Origin: Bacteroidales bacterium UBA5326
GTDB taxonomy: Bacteria > Bacteroidota > Bacteroidia > Bacteroidales > UBA932
Assembly (NCBI GenBank): GCA_002408205.1
Contig: DHQY01000009.1
Span: 310,001 to 374,000, forward strand
Length of the DNA: 64,000 nucleotides
Direction: 5' to 3'
Shown: positions 23,685-33,016 of the stretch, piece after piece
Numbering within the stretch: position 1 is the stretch's first letter
Layout: each line of letters starts with the position of its first letter
Notes under the pieces: generated by a model
Databases searched by the model: none
What the model was told of the DNA's origin: nothing
Seen by the model: only the letters and a program-made list of their open reading frames with translations
Made by a program: the position numbers and the translations under genes

Positions 23685-24815
23685 ATGAATTTCACTATAG
23701 AAGCAAACGACCCCGAAAGTGCCGCGCGTGCAGGAACAGTAGAGACAGATCACGGCAGTATTCAGACGCCTATCTTTATGCCTGTTGGCACTTTGGCCAC
23801 CGTGAAAGGATTATTACACAGGGATCTTTCCGAGGATGTTAAAGCTCAGATCATTCTGGCAAACACATATCATCTCTATTTAAGACCCGGGACCGAAATA
23901 CTTAAGAAAGCCGGGGGTATTCATGCTTTTTGCGGATGGGAGGGGCCCGTCCTGACTGACAGCGGAGGCTATCAGGTTTTTTCTCTGGCTGCAAACCGGA
24001 AACTTTCGGCGGAAGGATGTACTTTCCGTTCCCATATAGACGGGTCGAGTCATTTTTTTTCTCCGGAAAACGTGGTAGACATACAACGAATTATCGGTGC
24101 AGATATTGTTATGGCCCTTGATGAATGCACTCCCGGTGATGCCCCTTATGAATATGCGAAGCAATCACTTGACCTTACCAGGCAATGGCTGGAAAGGGGA
24201 ATGGAGCATTTTTGCCGGACAGAAGGGCTATATGGCTATTCACAGTCTTTTTTCCCTATTGTGCAGGGATGTGTATATCCCGAGCTCAGGGTAAGGGCGG
24301 CCGAGCATGCTTCGGGCCTTAATGCCCAGGGGTACGCTATAGGCGGACTTTCGGTGGGAGAGCCTACCGAAGTGATGTATCAAATGGTCGAAACGGTACA
24401 CCCCATCCTTCCTAAAGATAAGCCACGTTACCTTATGGGTGTTGGGACCCCGGTAAATATTCTGGAAGGTATAGCAAGAGGCATTGATATGTTCGATTGC
24501 GTTATGCCTACACGAAATGGCCGGAACGGCATGCTATTCACATGGGAGGGTATTATTAATATAAAGAATCTGAAATGGGCCGATGATTTCTCTCCAATTG
24601 ATCCGCAGGGAACTTCATTTGTCGATGCGGTTTATTCCAGAGCTTATTTGCGTCATTTATTTGTGGCCGGTGAGATGCTGGGAGCTCAGCTTGCCAGCAT
24701 GCACAATCTGGCTTTTTATTTGCATTTGGTGAAAACGGCCAGAGAACATATTATTCAGGGTGATTTTTTATCATGGAAAGACCAGATAGTGAAGCGTTTG
24801 GCGGTGAGATTATAA
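23685..24815 (+). CDS. tgt: tRNA-guanine transglycosylase
   Basis: 376 residues; exchanges guanine 34 for preQ1 in GUN-anticodon tRNAs on the way to queuosine. TIM-barrel landmarks: VLTDSGGYQVFSL with the general-acid Asp, MALDECTPGD, GGLSVGEP, and nucleophile Asp in DMFDCVMPTRNGRNG. The C-terminal zinc site is odd: where E. coli has CDCYTC, this protein reads GTSFVD, so three Cys ligands are missing while the downstream His (MHNLAFY) remains. I recall similar sequences in other Bacteroidales, so this may be a lineage form. Confidence 0.94.
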   Translation: MNFTIEANDPESAARAGTVETDHGSIQTPIFMPVGTLATVKGLLHRDLSEDVKAQIILANTYHLYLRPGTEILKKAGGIHAFCGWEGPVLTDSGGYQVFSLAANRKLSAEGCTFRSHIDGSSHFFSPENVVDIQRIIGADIVMALDECTPGDAPYEYAKQSLDLTRQWLERGMEHFCRTEGLYGYSQSFFPIVQGCVYPELRVRAAEHASGLNAQGYAIGGLSVGEPTEVMYQMVETVHPILPKDKPRYLMGVGTPVNILEGIARGIDMFDCVMPTRNGRNGMLFTWEGIINIKNLKWADDFSPIDPQGTSFVDAVYSRAYLRHLFVAGEMLGAQLASMHNLAFYLHLVKTAREHIIQGDFLSWKDQIVKRLAVRL

Positions 24816-24826
24816 TAAGTTGAATA

Positions 24827-25933
24827 ATGGCAAAAGTGCGTCGCCCATATAATTTTGGCATTACGATTCTGGACCGGTACATAATCCGGAAATTCCTGGG
24901 TACTTTCTTTTTTACCATTCTTATAATTATTGGGATTGTCATCATTTTTGACATAAGCGAGAAGATAGATGATTTTGTAGATAAAGAAGCACCACTGAAA
25001 GCGGTAGTATTCGATTATTATTTGAATTTCATCCCGTATTTCATGAATATGTTCTCGCCTCTGTTTGTGTTTATTTCTGTAATCTTTTTTACTTCCAAAC
25101 TGGCTTCTCACAGTGAGATCATTGCCATGCTGAGCGGAGGGATCAGTTTTAGCCGCATAATGTATCCCTATATTCTTTCGGCACTGTTCATTGCTCTCCT
25201 GTCGCTGGCGCTTAACTGGTTTGTCATTCCTCCGGCCAACAAACAAAGACTTGCCTTTGAGGAACAGTACCTGAAAACCAGGACGGAATACAACCGTAAT
25301 ATTCATTACCAGATTGAGCCCGACACGTATGTTTATATGGAATCCTACAATACCTGGAACAATACAGCCATACGGTTCACTCTCGAGACATTCCGCGGGA
25401 ACCAGCTGATCTCAAAATTATCTGCAGAAACGGCCAGATGGGACTCTCTGACCGGCCGATGGCAGTTGAATGAATATAATATTCGCCGCTTTTCAGACTC
25501 ATCGGAAGTGGTGTCATGGGGAAGACAACTAGATACCCTTGTGGGTATTACCAGTGCGGACCTTACCCGGAGGAAAGAATCGGTGGAACAGTTCAATCTT
25601 CGTGAATTGAACCGGTTTATAGACGTGTTGAGATTAAGGGGTGATGCCAACATAAAATTCGCACTCATCCAGAAAAATTCCCGGCTGGCGATTCCTTTTT
25701 CGTCTTTCATACTCACCCTGATGGGAGTGGCTCTGTCTTCCCGTAAACGCAGGGGCGGAATAGGCCTGAATATTGGTATAGGGATTGCCCTGAGCTTTTC
25801 GTACATCTTATTCCTCAGATTTTCTGAAATGTTTGTACATGCCGATGCCCTTCCCCCGGCCATAGCCTTGTGGCTTCCGAATATTTTATATGCTTTTATT
25901 GCCTTCTTCCTTTACAAGGTGGCTCCAAAATAA
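24827..25933 (+). CDS. LptF/LptG family permease (YjgP/YjgQ)
   Basis: 368 residues; membrane subunit of the LPS exporter that, with LptB, pulls LPS from the inner membrane. N-terminal TM region (ILDRYIIRKFLGTFFFTILI and further), a periplasmic beta-jellyroll stretch at about 140-255, and a C-terminal TM region with LPPAIALWLPNILYAFIAFF. Eleven nucleotides after tgt, an order common in Bacteroides. A second paralogue is at 34592-36049; which is LptF and which LptG cannot be decided. Confidence 0.88.
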   Translation: MAKVRRPYNFGITILDRYIIRKFLGTFFFTILIIIGIVIIFDISEKIDDFVDKEAPLKAVVFDYYLNFIPYFMNMFSPLFVFISVIFFTSKLASHSEIIAMLSGGISFSRIMYPYILSALFIALLSLALNWFVIPPANKQRLAFEEQYLKTRTEYNRNIHYQIEPDTYVYMESYNTWNNTAIRFTLETFRGNQLISKLSAETARWDSLTGRWQLNEYNIRRFSDSSEVVSWGRQLDTLVGITSADLTRRKESVEQFNLRELNRFIDVLRLRGDANIKFALIQKNSRLAIPFSSFILTLMGVALSSRKRRGGIGLNIGIGIALSFSYILFLRFSEMFVHADALPPAIALWLPNILYAFIAFFLYKVAPK

Positions 25934-25961
25934 AAAAAAAGAACCCAAACAGTAACAAAAA

Positions 25962-26924
25962 ATGAGTAAAACAATTCTAGTAGTAGGTGCAGGAGGACAA
26001 ATAGGGACCGAGTTGATCCCTCACCTACAAAAAACGTACGGAGACGACCGCATAATAGCGGCCGAGTTGCGCCCGGAGGTGTGCGACAAATTAACGCATA
26101 TGGCCCGCACCGAATGCCTGAATGCGCTCGATAAAGAAGCCTATGCAGCATTGGTTGCCAAGTACAGACCCGACTGGATATTCAATCTTGTAGCGGTCCT
26201 TTCGGCAACCGGTGAAAAGAACCCTCAAGCTGCCTGGAGCATCAATATGGGCGCATTATTTAATTCCCTGGAATTGGGAAGGGAATTCCGGTGCGGAGTT
26301 TTTACACCCAGCTCAATAGGCGCATTTGGAAAAAATACGCCGGCCAACGGGACTCCTCAGGATACCGTAATGAGACCCAACACGATATATGGTATCTGTA
26401 AAGTGACCGGTGAACTTCTCTCGGACTACTATCATACTCATTTTGGAGTAGACACACGAAGCGTGAGATTTCCCGGAATTATTTCCTATAAAACATTACC
26501 CGGCGGAGGTACCACCGATTACGCCGTAGAAATATTTTATGCGGCCGTCAAAGGAGAACCCTATGTCTGCCCTCTGCCTCAGACGGCTTATATGGACATG
26601 ATGTATATGCCCGATGCCCTTGAGGCCTGCACAAAACTTATTGAAGCCGATCCTGCCCGTCTGGAGCACAGGAACAGTTTCAATATCGCATCAATGAGTT
26701 TCAATCCTAACGAAATCTATGAGGCCATTCGTCGCCGTATAGCCGGTTTTCAGATGACTTACCGGGTTGACCCCGTAAAAGCGGCTATTGCCGACAGTTG
26801 GCCCAATTATATGGACGATTCCTGTGCCAGAAGGGAATGGGGCTGGCAACCTGAATGGGACCTCGATGCCATGGTCGATGACATGCTCCTGCATCTGCGG
26901 GAGAAAATTTTATTCCGGGAGTAA
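25962..26924 (+). CDS. NAD-dependent epimerase/dehydratase, L-threonine 3-dehydrogenase type
   Basis: 320 residues of an extended short-chain dehydrogenase. Rossmann motif GAGGQIG (9-15), active-site Ser117/Ser118 in TPSSIGAFG, and catalytic Tyr143/Lys147 in YGICK. VRFPGIISYKTLPGGGTTDYA and the substrate-binding PNYMDDSCAR region fit the SDR-type threonine 3-dehydrogenase, which makes 2-amino-3-ketobutyrate for cleavage to glycine and acetyl-CoA. The partner gene kbl is not in the window. It is downstream of the LptF/G gene and convergent with nupC. Confidence 0.88.
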   Translation: MSKTILVVGAGGQIGTELIPHLQKTYGDDRIIAAELRPEVCDKLTHMARTECLNALDKEAYAALVAKYRPDWIFNLVAVLSATGEKNPQAAWSINMGALFNSLELGREFRCGVFTPSSIGAFGKNTPANGTPQDTVMRPNTIYGICKVTGELLSDYYHTHFGVDTRSVRFPGIISYKTLPGGGTTDYAVEIFYAAVKGEPYVCPLPQTAYMDMMYMPDALEACTKLIEADPARLEHRNSFNIASMSFNPNEIYEAIRRRIAGFQMTYRVDPVKAAIADSWPNYMDDSCARREWGWQPEWDLDAMVDDMLLHLREKILFRE

Positions 26925-26929
26925 CAAAT

Positions 26930-28399
26930 TCATTCCAAGAACATTCCAATCATCGAGGCGGACATAAGGCCGGCGAGGGTGGCGCCCAACAGGGCACGGA
27001 ATCCGTATTTTGCGAGTAGCGGTTTCTGGTTGGGTGCCATTCCGCCGATGCCTCCGATCTGTATGCCGACAGAGGCAAAATTGGCAAATCCGCATAATAC
27101 GTAGGTGGCAATCACAACCGATTTGGTGTGCACAAACACACCGTTTTGTATCATTTCTGCCAGGCTGCTGTAGCCCACGAATTCTGTCATAATGAGTTTT
27201 TCTCCCAGTAAGCGTCCTACAAGGGCGAGGTCTTCCCCGTTTACTCCGGTAAGCCAGATAACAGGGGCGAATACGTAGGAAAGAATACATTGAAGGGACA
27301 ACCTGTCGTAGGTTCCGTTCGTCCAGTTTGCGATAAGATCATTAAAATGAGTCCAGTCGCCTACTTTCCCAAAAATATAATTACATCCGGCAATAAGTGC
27401 ATAAAAGACCAGTAACATGGCTCCAACATTGGCAGCCAGCTTGAGGCCGTCGGTGGTGCCGTTTGAAATGGCATCGAGGGTGTTTTTGCCCATCTTTTCC
27501 TTTGTAACCGATACAGTGTTGTCTATTTGTTCTGTCTGGGGTACTAATATCTTAGAAAGGGCTATGGCGCCGGGAGCAGCCATAACGGAGGCTGAGAGCA
27601 AGTGTTTTGCAAAAGCTACGGTCATCAACGGATCTCCCCCGCCGAGCATCCCAATGTAAGCGGCCAGTACGCCTCCTGCCATTGTGCTCATTCCTGCCGT
27701 CATAACAAGCATGATCTCGGATTTGGTCATCTTGGGCACATAGGCTTTAACAAGCAACGGGGCCTCGGTTTGTCCGAGGAAAATATTTCCTGCAGTAGAA
27801 AGGCTTTCTGCTCCTGAGAGGTTCATCAGTTTGGTGAATACCCAGGCCATGAGCCATACGACTTTCTGAATAACCCCCCAATAAAACAACAAAGATGTTA
27901 ATGCTGAGAAAAAGATAATGGTGGGCAGGATCTGGAACGCAAAAACATATCCGATCTTATTCTGATCCAGCAACGGTCCAAAAAGAAAATCCGAACCGGC
28001 TTTTGTCCAGTCCAGTACCTTGACGAACATTTTGCCGAATATTTCAAAAACCGTTTGAACGGCCGGGACGGATAAGATACCCAAAGCAATGAGCAGCTGA
28101 AGTCCCAGGGCTATGCCAACCGTTCCCCATTTGATCTTTCTCTTGTTCGAACTGAATACCCAGGCAATGAACAGCAAGGCAATGATGCCGCTCAGCCCGC
28201 GGAGAATAGATTTAAAATTAAACACTATCTGACGTTCACTAAGTATCCCTGAATACGGATGCACAGCGGCCTGGTCCGGGGTGTTTTGTTCAACAATCTG
28301 GCTTGCAACGGGCTGTGTTATCGCAATGGAATCTTCCTGAGCCCGGAGGCTAATTACACTTAGTGTCAGGCACAGAGTTAGAAATAGGATTCGTTTCAC
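26930..28399 (-). CDS. nupC: Concentrative nucleoside transporter (NupC family)
   Basis: 489 residues. Starts with a signal-like segment (MKRILFLTLCLTLSVISLRA) and a ~45-residue periplasmic stretch, then the CNT core of about 8-10 TM segments. Substrate and ion motifs: GNIFLGQTEAP, GGVLAAYIGMLG, and FANFASVGIQIGGIGGMAP near the C-terminus. Imports nucleosides with Na+ or H+. Separated from the convergent threonine dehydrogenase by 5 bp with no evident terminator. Confidence 0.92.
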   Translation of the reverse strand: MKRILFLTLCLTLSVISLRAQEDSIAITQPVASQIVEQNTPDQAAVHPYSGILSERQIVFNFKSILRGLSGIIALLFIAWVFSSNKRKIKWGTVGIALGLQLLIALGILSVPAVQTVFEIFGKMFVKVLDWTKAGSDFLFGPLLDQNKIGYVFAFQILPTIIFFSALTSLLFYWGVIQKVVWLMAWVFTKLMNLSGAESLSTAGNIFLGQTEAPLLVKAYVPKMTKSEIMLVMTAGMSTMAGGVLAAYIGMLGGGDPLMTVAFAKHLLSASVMAAPGAIALSKILVPQTEQIDNTVSVTKEKMGKNTLDAISNGTTDGLKLAANVGAMLLVFYALIAGCNYIFGKVGDWTHFNDLIANWTNGTYDRLSLQCILSYVFAPVIWLTGVNGEDLALVGRLLGEKLIMTEFVGYSSLAEMIQNGVFVHTKSVVIATYVLCGFANFASVGIQIGGIGGMAPNQKPLLAKYGFRALLGATLAGLMSASMIGMFLE

Positions 28400-28424
28400 T
28401 TAGATAAGTTTTTGAGTCAATGCA

Positions 28425-28432
28425 CAAAGATA
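28425..28432 (-). promoter_or_regulatory. -7 element for nupC
   Basis: TATCTTTG on the minus strand, 25 nt before the ATG. Confidence 0.5.
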
Positions 28433-28442
28433 AACAAAATGC

Positions 28443-28450
28443 TAACTTTG
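28443..28450 (+). promoter_or_regulatory. -7 element 5 nt before GSCFA gene
   Basis: TAACTTTG, then TAATT and the ATG at 28456. It supports the internal ATG and not the upstream ATG at 28420 as the true start. Confidence 0.5.
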
Positions 28451-28455
28451 TAATT

Positions 28456-29388
28456 ATGGAATGGCAAACAAAAGTGGCAGCGGAATTCACAGTTGAGCGG
28501 TTTTCTTACCGCACACGTTTTCTTTTTGCCGGTTCGTGTTTTTCTGCCGAAATTTCCGCCAGAATGAGGGCCCTTGAATTCCTGGTTGCGCCCGATCCTT
28601 TTGGCGTTTTGTTCAATCCCGCCTCTATCTGCCAGGCTCTGGAACGTATGGAAACCCGGAAGCTTTTTCAGCCCGGCGATGTGGTGGCATTTCCCGCCGA
28701 CGGATACGGTACTTATGCTCATCATTCCTCATTCTCCGGGCCTGATCCCCTTTCTTTCCTTGAAAGCGCTAACAGGGCCCTGACAAGTGCCTCTGAATTC
28801 TTTTCAACAGCCGATGTCATAATTATTACATTTGGAACGGCATGGGTTTTCACACTCGAAGGTCAGGTGGTAGCCAATTGCCATAAAATGCCCGCTGAAT
28901 ATTTTAAAAGGACCATGCTTAATCCAATGCAAATTGCCGATGCTTTCTCTCCGTTCTTAGAACGGTATCCCCGGAAACAGTGGATATTTACCGTCAGTCC
29001 CATACGCCATCTGGCCGATGGGGCACACGGCAACCAGGTGAGCAAAGCTTCGCTTCTTCTGGCCATAACCGAGCTGCAGCAACGTTTCCCGGCTGTTTCC
29101 TATTTCCCTTCCTATGAGATTCTGTTGGATGAACTACGGGATTACCGGTTTTATGCACCTGACCGTTGTCACCCTTCTCAGGAGACAATTGACTACATCT
29201 GGTTCCGTTTTCTGGATGCCTTTTTTGACGATAAGTCGATAGAGATAGCCGGCAAGATGGAGCGACTAGTAAAATCTCTTGCTCATAAACCACGTTTTCC
29301 GGGATCAGAAGAACACGCCAAATTTGTCTTAAATATTAAAAAACAACAAGATGAAATGCTTAAGGCTATTGGAATCTTGAGAAAATGA
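28456..29388 (+). CDS. GSCFA domain protein
   Basis: 310 residues from the ATG at 28456 (an in-frame ATG at 28420 would put the promoter element inside the gene). Name-giving motif at residues ~26-31 reads GSCFSAEI. Other landmarks are PFGVLFNP, VIIITFGTAWVF, FTVSPIRHLADG and the C-terminal DYRFYAPDRCHPS, giving Ser/Asp/His of a GDSL/SGNH-like hydrolase. Function and substrate are unknown. Probably cytoplasmic, as no signal peptide is seen. Confidence 0.85.
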   Translation: MEWQTKVAAEFTVERFSYRTRFLFAGSCFSAEISARMRALEFLVAPDPFGVLFNPASICQALERMETRKLFQPGDVVAFPADGYGTYAHHSSFSGPDPLSFLESANRALTSASEFFSTADVIIITFGTAWVFTLEGQVVANCHKMPAEYFKRTMLNPMQIADAFSPFLERYPRKQWIFTVSPIRHLADGAHGNQVSKASLLLAITELQQRFPAVSYFPSYEILLDELRDYRFYAPDRCHPSQETIDYIWFRFLDAFFDDKSIEIAGKMERLVKSLAHKPRFPGSEEHAKFVLNIKKQQDEMLKAIGILRK

Positions 29389-29399
29389 TATTATATTTG
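29369..29399 (+). promoter_or_regulatory. Promoter of HU gene
   Basis: TTG (29369-29371), 20-nt spacer, TATATTTG (29392-29399), inside and just after the end of the GSCFA gene; leader of about 40 nt. Confidence 0.6.
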
Positions 29400-29443
29400 T
29401 AGCAGTATGGAGTCAACATTCATTTAACCTAATATTTAATATC

Positions 29444-29701
29444 ATGAACAAAGCAGATCTTATCGCCGCCATGGCCGCTGAATCGGGACTCTCAAAAGTT
29501 GATTCAAAAAAAGCGTTGGATGCCTTTCTGGGCGCTACCGCAAAAGCTCTTAAAGCTGGAAACAGGGTTACCTTAGTAGGTTTTGGCTCATTTGTTGTTG
29601 GGCAGAGAGGTGCAAGGACAGGGAGAAATCCTCGTACAGGGGCTTCCATTAAGATTAAAGCAAAAAAAGTTGTGAAATTCCGCCCCAGTATTGAACTTTA
29701 A
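29444..29701 (+). CDS. HU-family DNA-binding protein
   Basis: 85 residues, slightly shorter than the usual 90. MNKADLIAAMAAESGLSK start, RVTLVGFGSFVV and the DNA-wrapping arm GARTGRNPRTGASIKI are typical HU; VKFRPSIEL closes the fold. Nucleoid protein that bends DNA. Own promoter upstream and terminator downstream. Confidence 0.95.
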   Translation: MNKADLIAAMAAESGLSKVDSKKALDAFLGATAKALKAGNRVTLVGFGSFVVGQRGARTGRNPRTGASIKIKAKKVVKFRPSIEL

Positions 29702-29742
29702 CAGAAAGACCATCGTCAGCCTGGCGAGGAGTCGGAAAGATT

Positions 29743-29770
29743 AAGGAGGACCCTGGGTTCTCCTTATTTA
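29743..29770 (+). terminator. Terminator after HU
   Basis: Stem AAGGAGGACC / GGTTCTCCTT (29743-29752 with 29756-29765, one G-T pair) with a CTG loop, followed by an A/T-rich tail. Lies only 18 nt before the TonB receptor gene. Confidence 0.7.
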
Positions 29771-29788
29771 GTTATTATTTATGGTAAA

Positions 29789-32122
29789 ATGAAGTTTGTT
29801 TCCATTGTTTCTTTTCTTTTTTTGAGCCTTTCTGTATCTGCTCAAAATTTATATCATCTGTCGGGAAAAGTCCTCGATGGCGTAACCGGCGAACCATTGC
29901 AGGGTGCTGTTGTCCGTATAATGGACAATGGTAATACCTGGACGCTGGCCAACGACAGGGGTGTTTTTCAGTTGGTTCTGCCAGGGGGAGATCATTTGAT
30001 TGAAGTGTCGTATATAGGATATAAGCCGGATCAATTTCAAATGAAGGCGGAGGAAGACTTCGAAACTGTCTTTTTTCTTACGCCTCTGTCATATACACTG
30101 CAGAGTGTGACCGTTTTTGCTGAAAGCCCCGAAATGCGCTTAAGAAAGCCCGAGATGAGCGTTGAACGAATTGACGCCCGTATGGTGCAAAGGGTTCCCA
30201 CTTTATTCGGCGAAGTAGACCTGATAAAGGTAATCCAGATGCTACCCGGTGTGCAGGCTGCTTCTGAAGGCAGCAGCGGGTTTATTGTTCGTGGCGGTAG
30301 TCCCGACCAGAACATGATACTCTTTGACAATGCCACCTTGTATAATGTTTCGCATATGCTTGGCTTTTTCTCGATCTTCAACAACGATGCCGTTGGAAAT
30401 ATGACCCTCTATAAGGGTGATATTCCGGCCCGTTTCGGCGGGCGTTTATCCTCTCTGCTCGATGTGGAACCCGCCGACGGATCGCCCGGTTTTGCGGTTA
30501 ACGGGGGAGTGGGCCTGATATCAAGTAAATTATCTGTTCAGGGCAGGATTGGCACAGACAACCTTACTTATCTGGTGGCTGGCAGGAGAACGTATGCAGA
30601 CCTCTTCCTCCCTCTGGCCAAACAAGAAGTGGTCAGAGATGCCACCATTCATTTTTATGATCTGAACGGCCGGCTCAGGTGGAAAGTTAACGACAACAAT
30701 TACATTAACCTGACGCTGTACAACGGGATGGACCGGTTTGCCATTTCTAAAATGGGTGTTACATTTGGCAATAGCATGGCCGCTCTTAACTGGAATCATA
30801 CTATATCACCCAGGCTTTATCTAAAAACGCATGCCACTTATACCTATTATGCCTATGATTTCGCCGGCAGTACAGAGCAGCTTGATTTAAACTGGGTTTC
30901 CAACATTAAGGATGCAGGAATGAGGGTCGATTTTTCTTTCATTCCCGACAAACTGAATCAGGTAGATTTTGGATTTACCTCAAATTTTCAATGGTTTGTT
31001 CCCGGTACGGCTATTGGATCTGCAGCACTAAAAAGCGGAGCAACAGTGGAACAGGATATTTCTATGTCTCCGCGGCAAAGCCTGGTGAATGTGTTGTATT
31101 TTTCCAACGAACATAAATTATTCAACCAGGTATTGCAGTTGAGGTACGGTCTTCGCTTTACAAGGTTTGACAATGTAGGGCCGACAATTTTGTACGAAGT
31201 GGATGAGAACTATGAGCTGATTAATGAAGAGGGTGTCGAGATTCCGCGCGGCAAATTCTTCTATCATCAATACGGCTGGGAACCTCGGTTGGGTTTGTCT
31301 GTTTTGGTTTCTCCCGATATCTCCTTAAAACTGGCGTATGCCAGGACTCTGCAGTATGTTCATCTGTTGTCTTTCTCCTCGGCGGGTTCTCCTCTTGAAA
31401 TCTGGATTCCGTCGAGTCCTTCGGTCAAACCGCAATCTTCACAACAGTTCTCCACCGGAGTTTTTAGTAATTTATTTGACGGACAATGGGAGTTCTCAGC
31501 GGAACTGTTTTATAAATACCTGGACAATGTGCTTGATTTTAAAGAACATCCCAATTTGCTACTCTATGACAAAATTGAAACAGAGCTCCGCTTTGGCACG
31601 GGCAGAAGTTATGGAGCCGAATTTCTGATCAGGAAGAACGGCGGTCGTTATTACGGATGGATAAGCTATACCTATTCCCGGGCTTTCCGTACAGTCCCCG
31701 GTGTAAACGACGGGAAATCTTACCGGGCTCCCTCGGACCGGCCTCATAACATCAGTTTGGTGGCTTCGTATGATCTGTCTAAACGGATACAGGTTTCCAT
31801 GAACTGGATTTATTCCACAGGACAGCCCCTTACCCTTGCAGAAGGTCGCTACTGGTTTTTTAATGAACTCATACCTGTTTATACTGCACGCAATTCTTAC
31901 CGTATGCCCGATTATCACCGGATGGATCTCTCGGTACTTATCCAGCTGGGGAAACCCGGACGGAAGTGGCAGAATTCATTGAATATCTCGGTTTATAACC
32001 TGTACGGACGAAAAAATCCCTGGGCTGTTAATTACCGGATGAAAACGACCGGAGAACAATACCTGGAAATGACTTATCTTTTTGGTATCGTTCCTTCTGT
32101 GTCATGGAATTTTAGTTTTTAA
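29789..32122 (+). CDS. TonB-dependent outer-membrane receptor
   Basis: 777 residues. Signal peptide 1-19 (…LSLSVSAQ); carboxypeptidase-regulatory-like Ig domain about 23-105 (LSGKVLDGVTGEPLQGAVV); plug domain about 120-235 with GFIVRGGSPDQNMILFDNA and YKGDIPARFGG; then a 22-strand barrel to the C-terminal aromatic SWNFSF. Imports an unknown ligand with TonB-ExbB-ExbD. Not a SusC type: no SusC signature and the partner is a DUF4249 lipoprotein, not SusD. No promoter of its own is obvious between the HU terminator and the ATG. Confidence 0.92.
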   Translation: MKFVSIVSFLFLSLSVSAQNLYHLSGKVLDGVTGEPLQGAVVRIMDNGNTWTLANDRGVFQLVLPGGDHLIEVSYIGYKPDQFQMKAEEDFETVFFLTPLSYTLQSVTVFAESPEMRLRKPEMSVERIDARMVQRVPTLFGEVDLIKVIQMLPGVQAASEGSSGFIVRGGSPDQNMILFDNATLYNVSHMLGFFSIFNNDAVGNMTLYKGDIPARFGGRLSSLLDVEPADGSPGFAVNGGVGLISSKLSVQGRIGTDNLTYLVAGRRTYADLFLPLAKQEVVRDATIHFYDLNGRLRWKVNDNNYINLTLYNGMDRFAISKMGVTFGNSMAALNWNHTISPRLYLKTHATYTYYAYDFAGSTEQLDLNWVSNIKDAGMRVDFSFIPDKLNQVDFGFTSNFQWFVPGTAIGSAALKSGATVEQDISMSPRQSLVNVLYFSNEHKLFNQVLQLRYGLRFTRFDNVGPTILYEVDENYELINEEGVEIPRGKFFYHQYGWEPRLGLSVLVSPDISLKLAYARTLQYVHLLSFSSAGSPLEIWIPSSPSVKPQSSQQFSTGVFSNLFDGQWEFSAELFYKYLDNVLDFKEHPNLLLYDKIETELRFGTGRSYGAEFLIRKNGGRYYGWISYTYSRAFRTVPGVNDGKSYRAPSDRPHNISLVASYDLSKRIQVSMNWIYSTGQPLTLAEGRYWFFNELIPVYTARNSYRMPDYHRMDLSVLIQLGKPGRKWQNSLNISVYNLYGRKNPWAVNYRMKTTGEQYLEMTYLFGIVPSVSWNFSF

Positions 32123-32125
32123 CGT

Positions 32126-33016
32126 ATGAAAGCAACACGAATAATTAATTATACAACAGTTCTTCTGATAATCCTGCTTTCCGGATCCTGTACGGATGTT
32201 TTGGACCTTCAGAGTGATAGTATGGAACCACGCCTGGTGATTACAGGCACCCTTTCTACCGTGCCCGGATACCAGGTAATAGAAATATCGGCAACTGTTC
32301 CGTATTTCGGGCAGGAGCTTCCCTCTAACATAGATGCTGACCGTGTGTGTATTAACGGACAGGAACTTGCTCATGACGCTCCGGGCATCTATGCACTGGG
32401 CGATCAATTTGCCGCAGTAGAAGGTGAAACCTATAAGCTGGAGGTCTGGATAGATTTTGACAAAGACGGCGTTCAGGAATATTACTCGGCTTCCACAACG
32501 GTTCCCGTTTTGCATAAACTCGAAACGCTATTACTCGAATCGGTTCTCCCGTCTTCAGTTAAAGATATTCCTTTTGTTTTGATCCTGGGTTTTCAGGACA
32601 CCACTGGTCCCGATTATTACGGAGCCAGTCTCTCAATTAATGATGTTGTGTACAGTAACCGGATTCTCCGCTATTATGTGCATACACTCAACTCTTATTC
32701 TCAGGATGGGAAATACGTATATTTCCCCGTATCTGACTGGATTATTACCGATGCACTTACCTGGGATAACGGTCAAACCTTTGATTTGTATGTGGGCGAT
32801 ACTCTGACAGTAGAATTACAGACCCTGAGCAAGGAGTATTACGAGTACCTGCTTGAAGCCAAGACAGAGAAAAGCCAGCAATTCCCTTTATTTTCGGGCC
32901 CCCGGGGTAATGTCAGCGGGAATATTAGCGGAGGCGCACTGGGATTGTTCGGCTCTTATGCGGCCAGCCGGAAAACGGTCATTTTACCGGAATGTCCGGG
33001 ATTGCCGGTAAGGTAA
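32126..33016 (+). CDS. DUF4249 family lipoprotein
   Basis: 296 residues with a lipobox (LSGSC, Cys22) and the DUF4249 plan: an N-terminal Ig-like domain with RLVITGTLSTVPG and a beta-rich C-terminal part with LSKEYYEYLLEAKTEK. Such lipoproteins are often encoded beside TonB receptors of the HU-to-TPK type locus seen here and are thought to sit on the receptor's outer face; that role is inference. Begins 3 nt after the receptor stop; its last 38 bp overlap the convergent thiamine pyrophosphokinase gene. Confidence 0.85.
   Translation: MKATRIINYTTVLLIILLSGSCTDVLDLQSDSMEPRLVITGTLSTVPGYQVIEISATVPYFGQELPSNIDADRVCINGQELAHDAPGIYALGDQFAAVEGETYKLEVWIDFDKDGVQEYYSASTTVPVLHKLETLLLESVLPSSVKDIPFVLILGFQDTTGPDYYGASLSINDVVYSNRILRYYVHTLNSYSQDGKYVYFPVSDWIITDALTWDNGQTFDLYVGDTLTVELQTLSKEYYEYLLEAKTEKSQQFPLFSGPRGNVSGNISGGALGLFGSYAASRKTVILPECPGLPVR

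Noticed and set aside
28420..28455. Upstream ATG at 28420 as start of the GSCFA gene
   Set aside because: It would place the -7 element TAACTTTG inside the coding sequence and add 12 residues not typical of the family.
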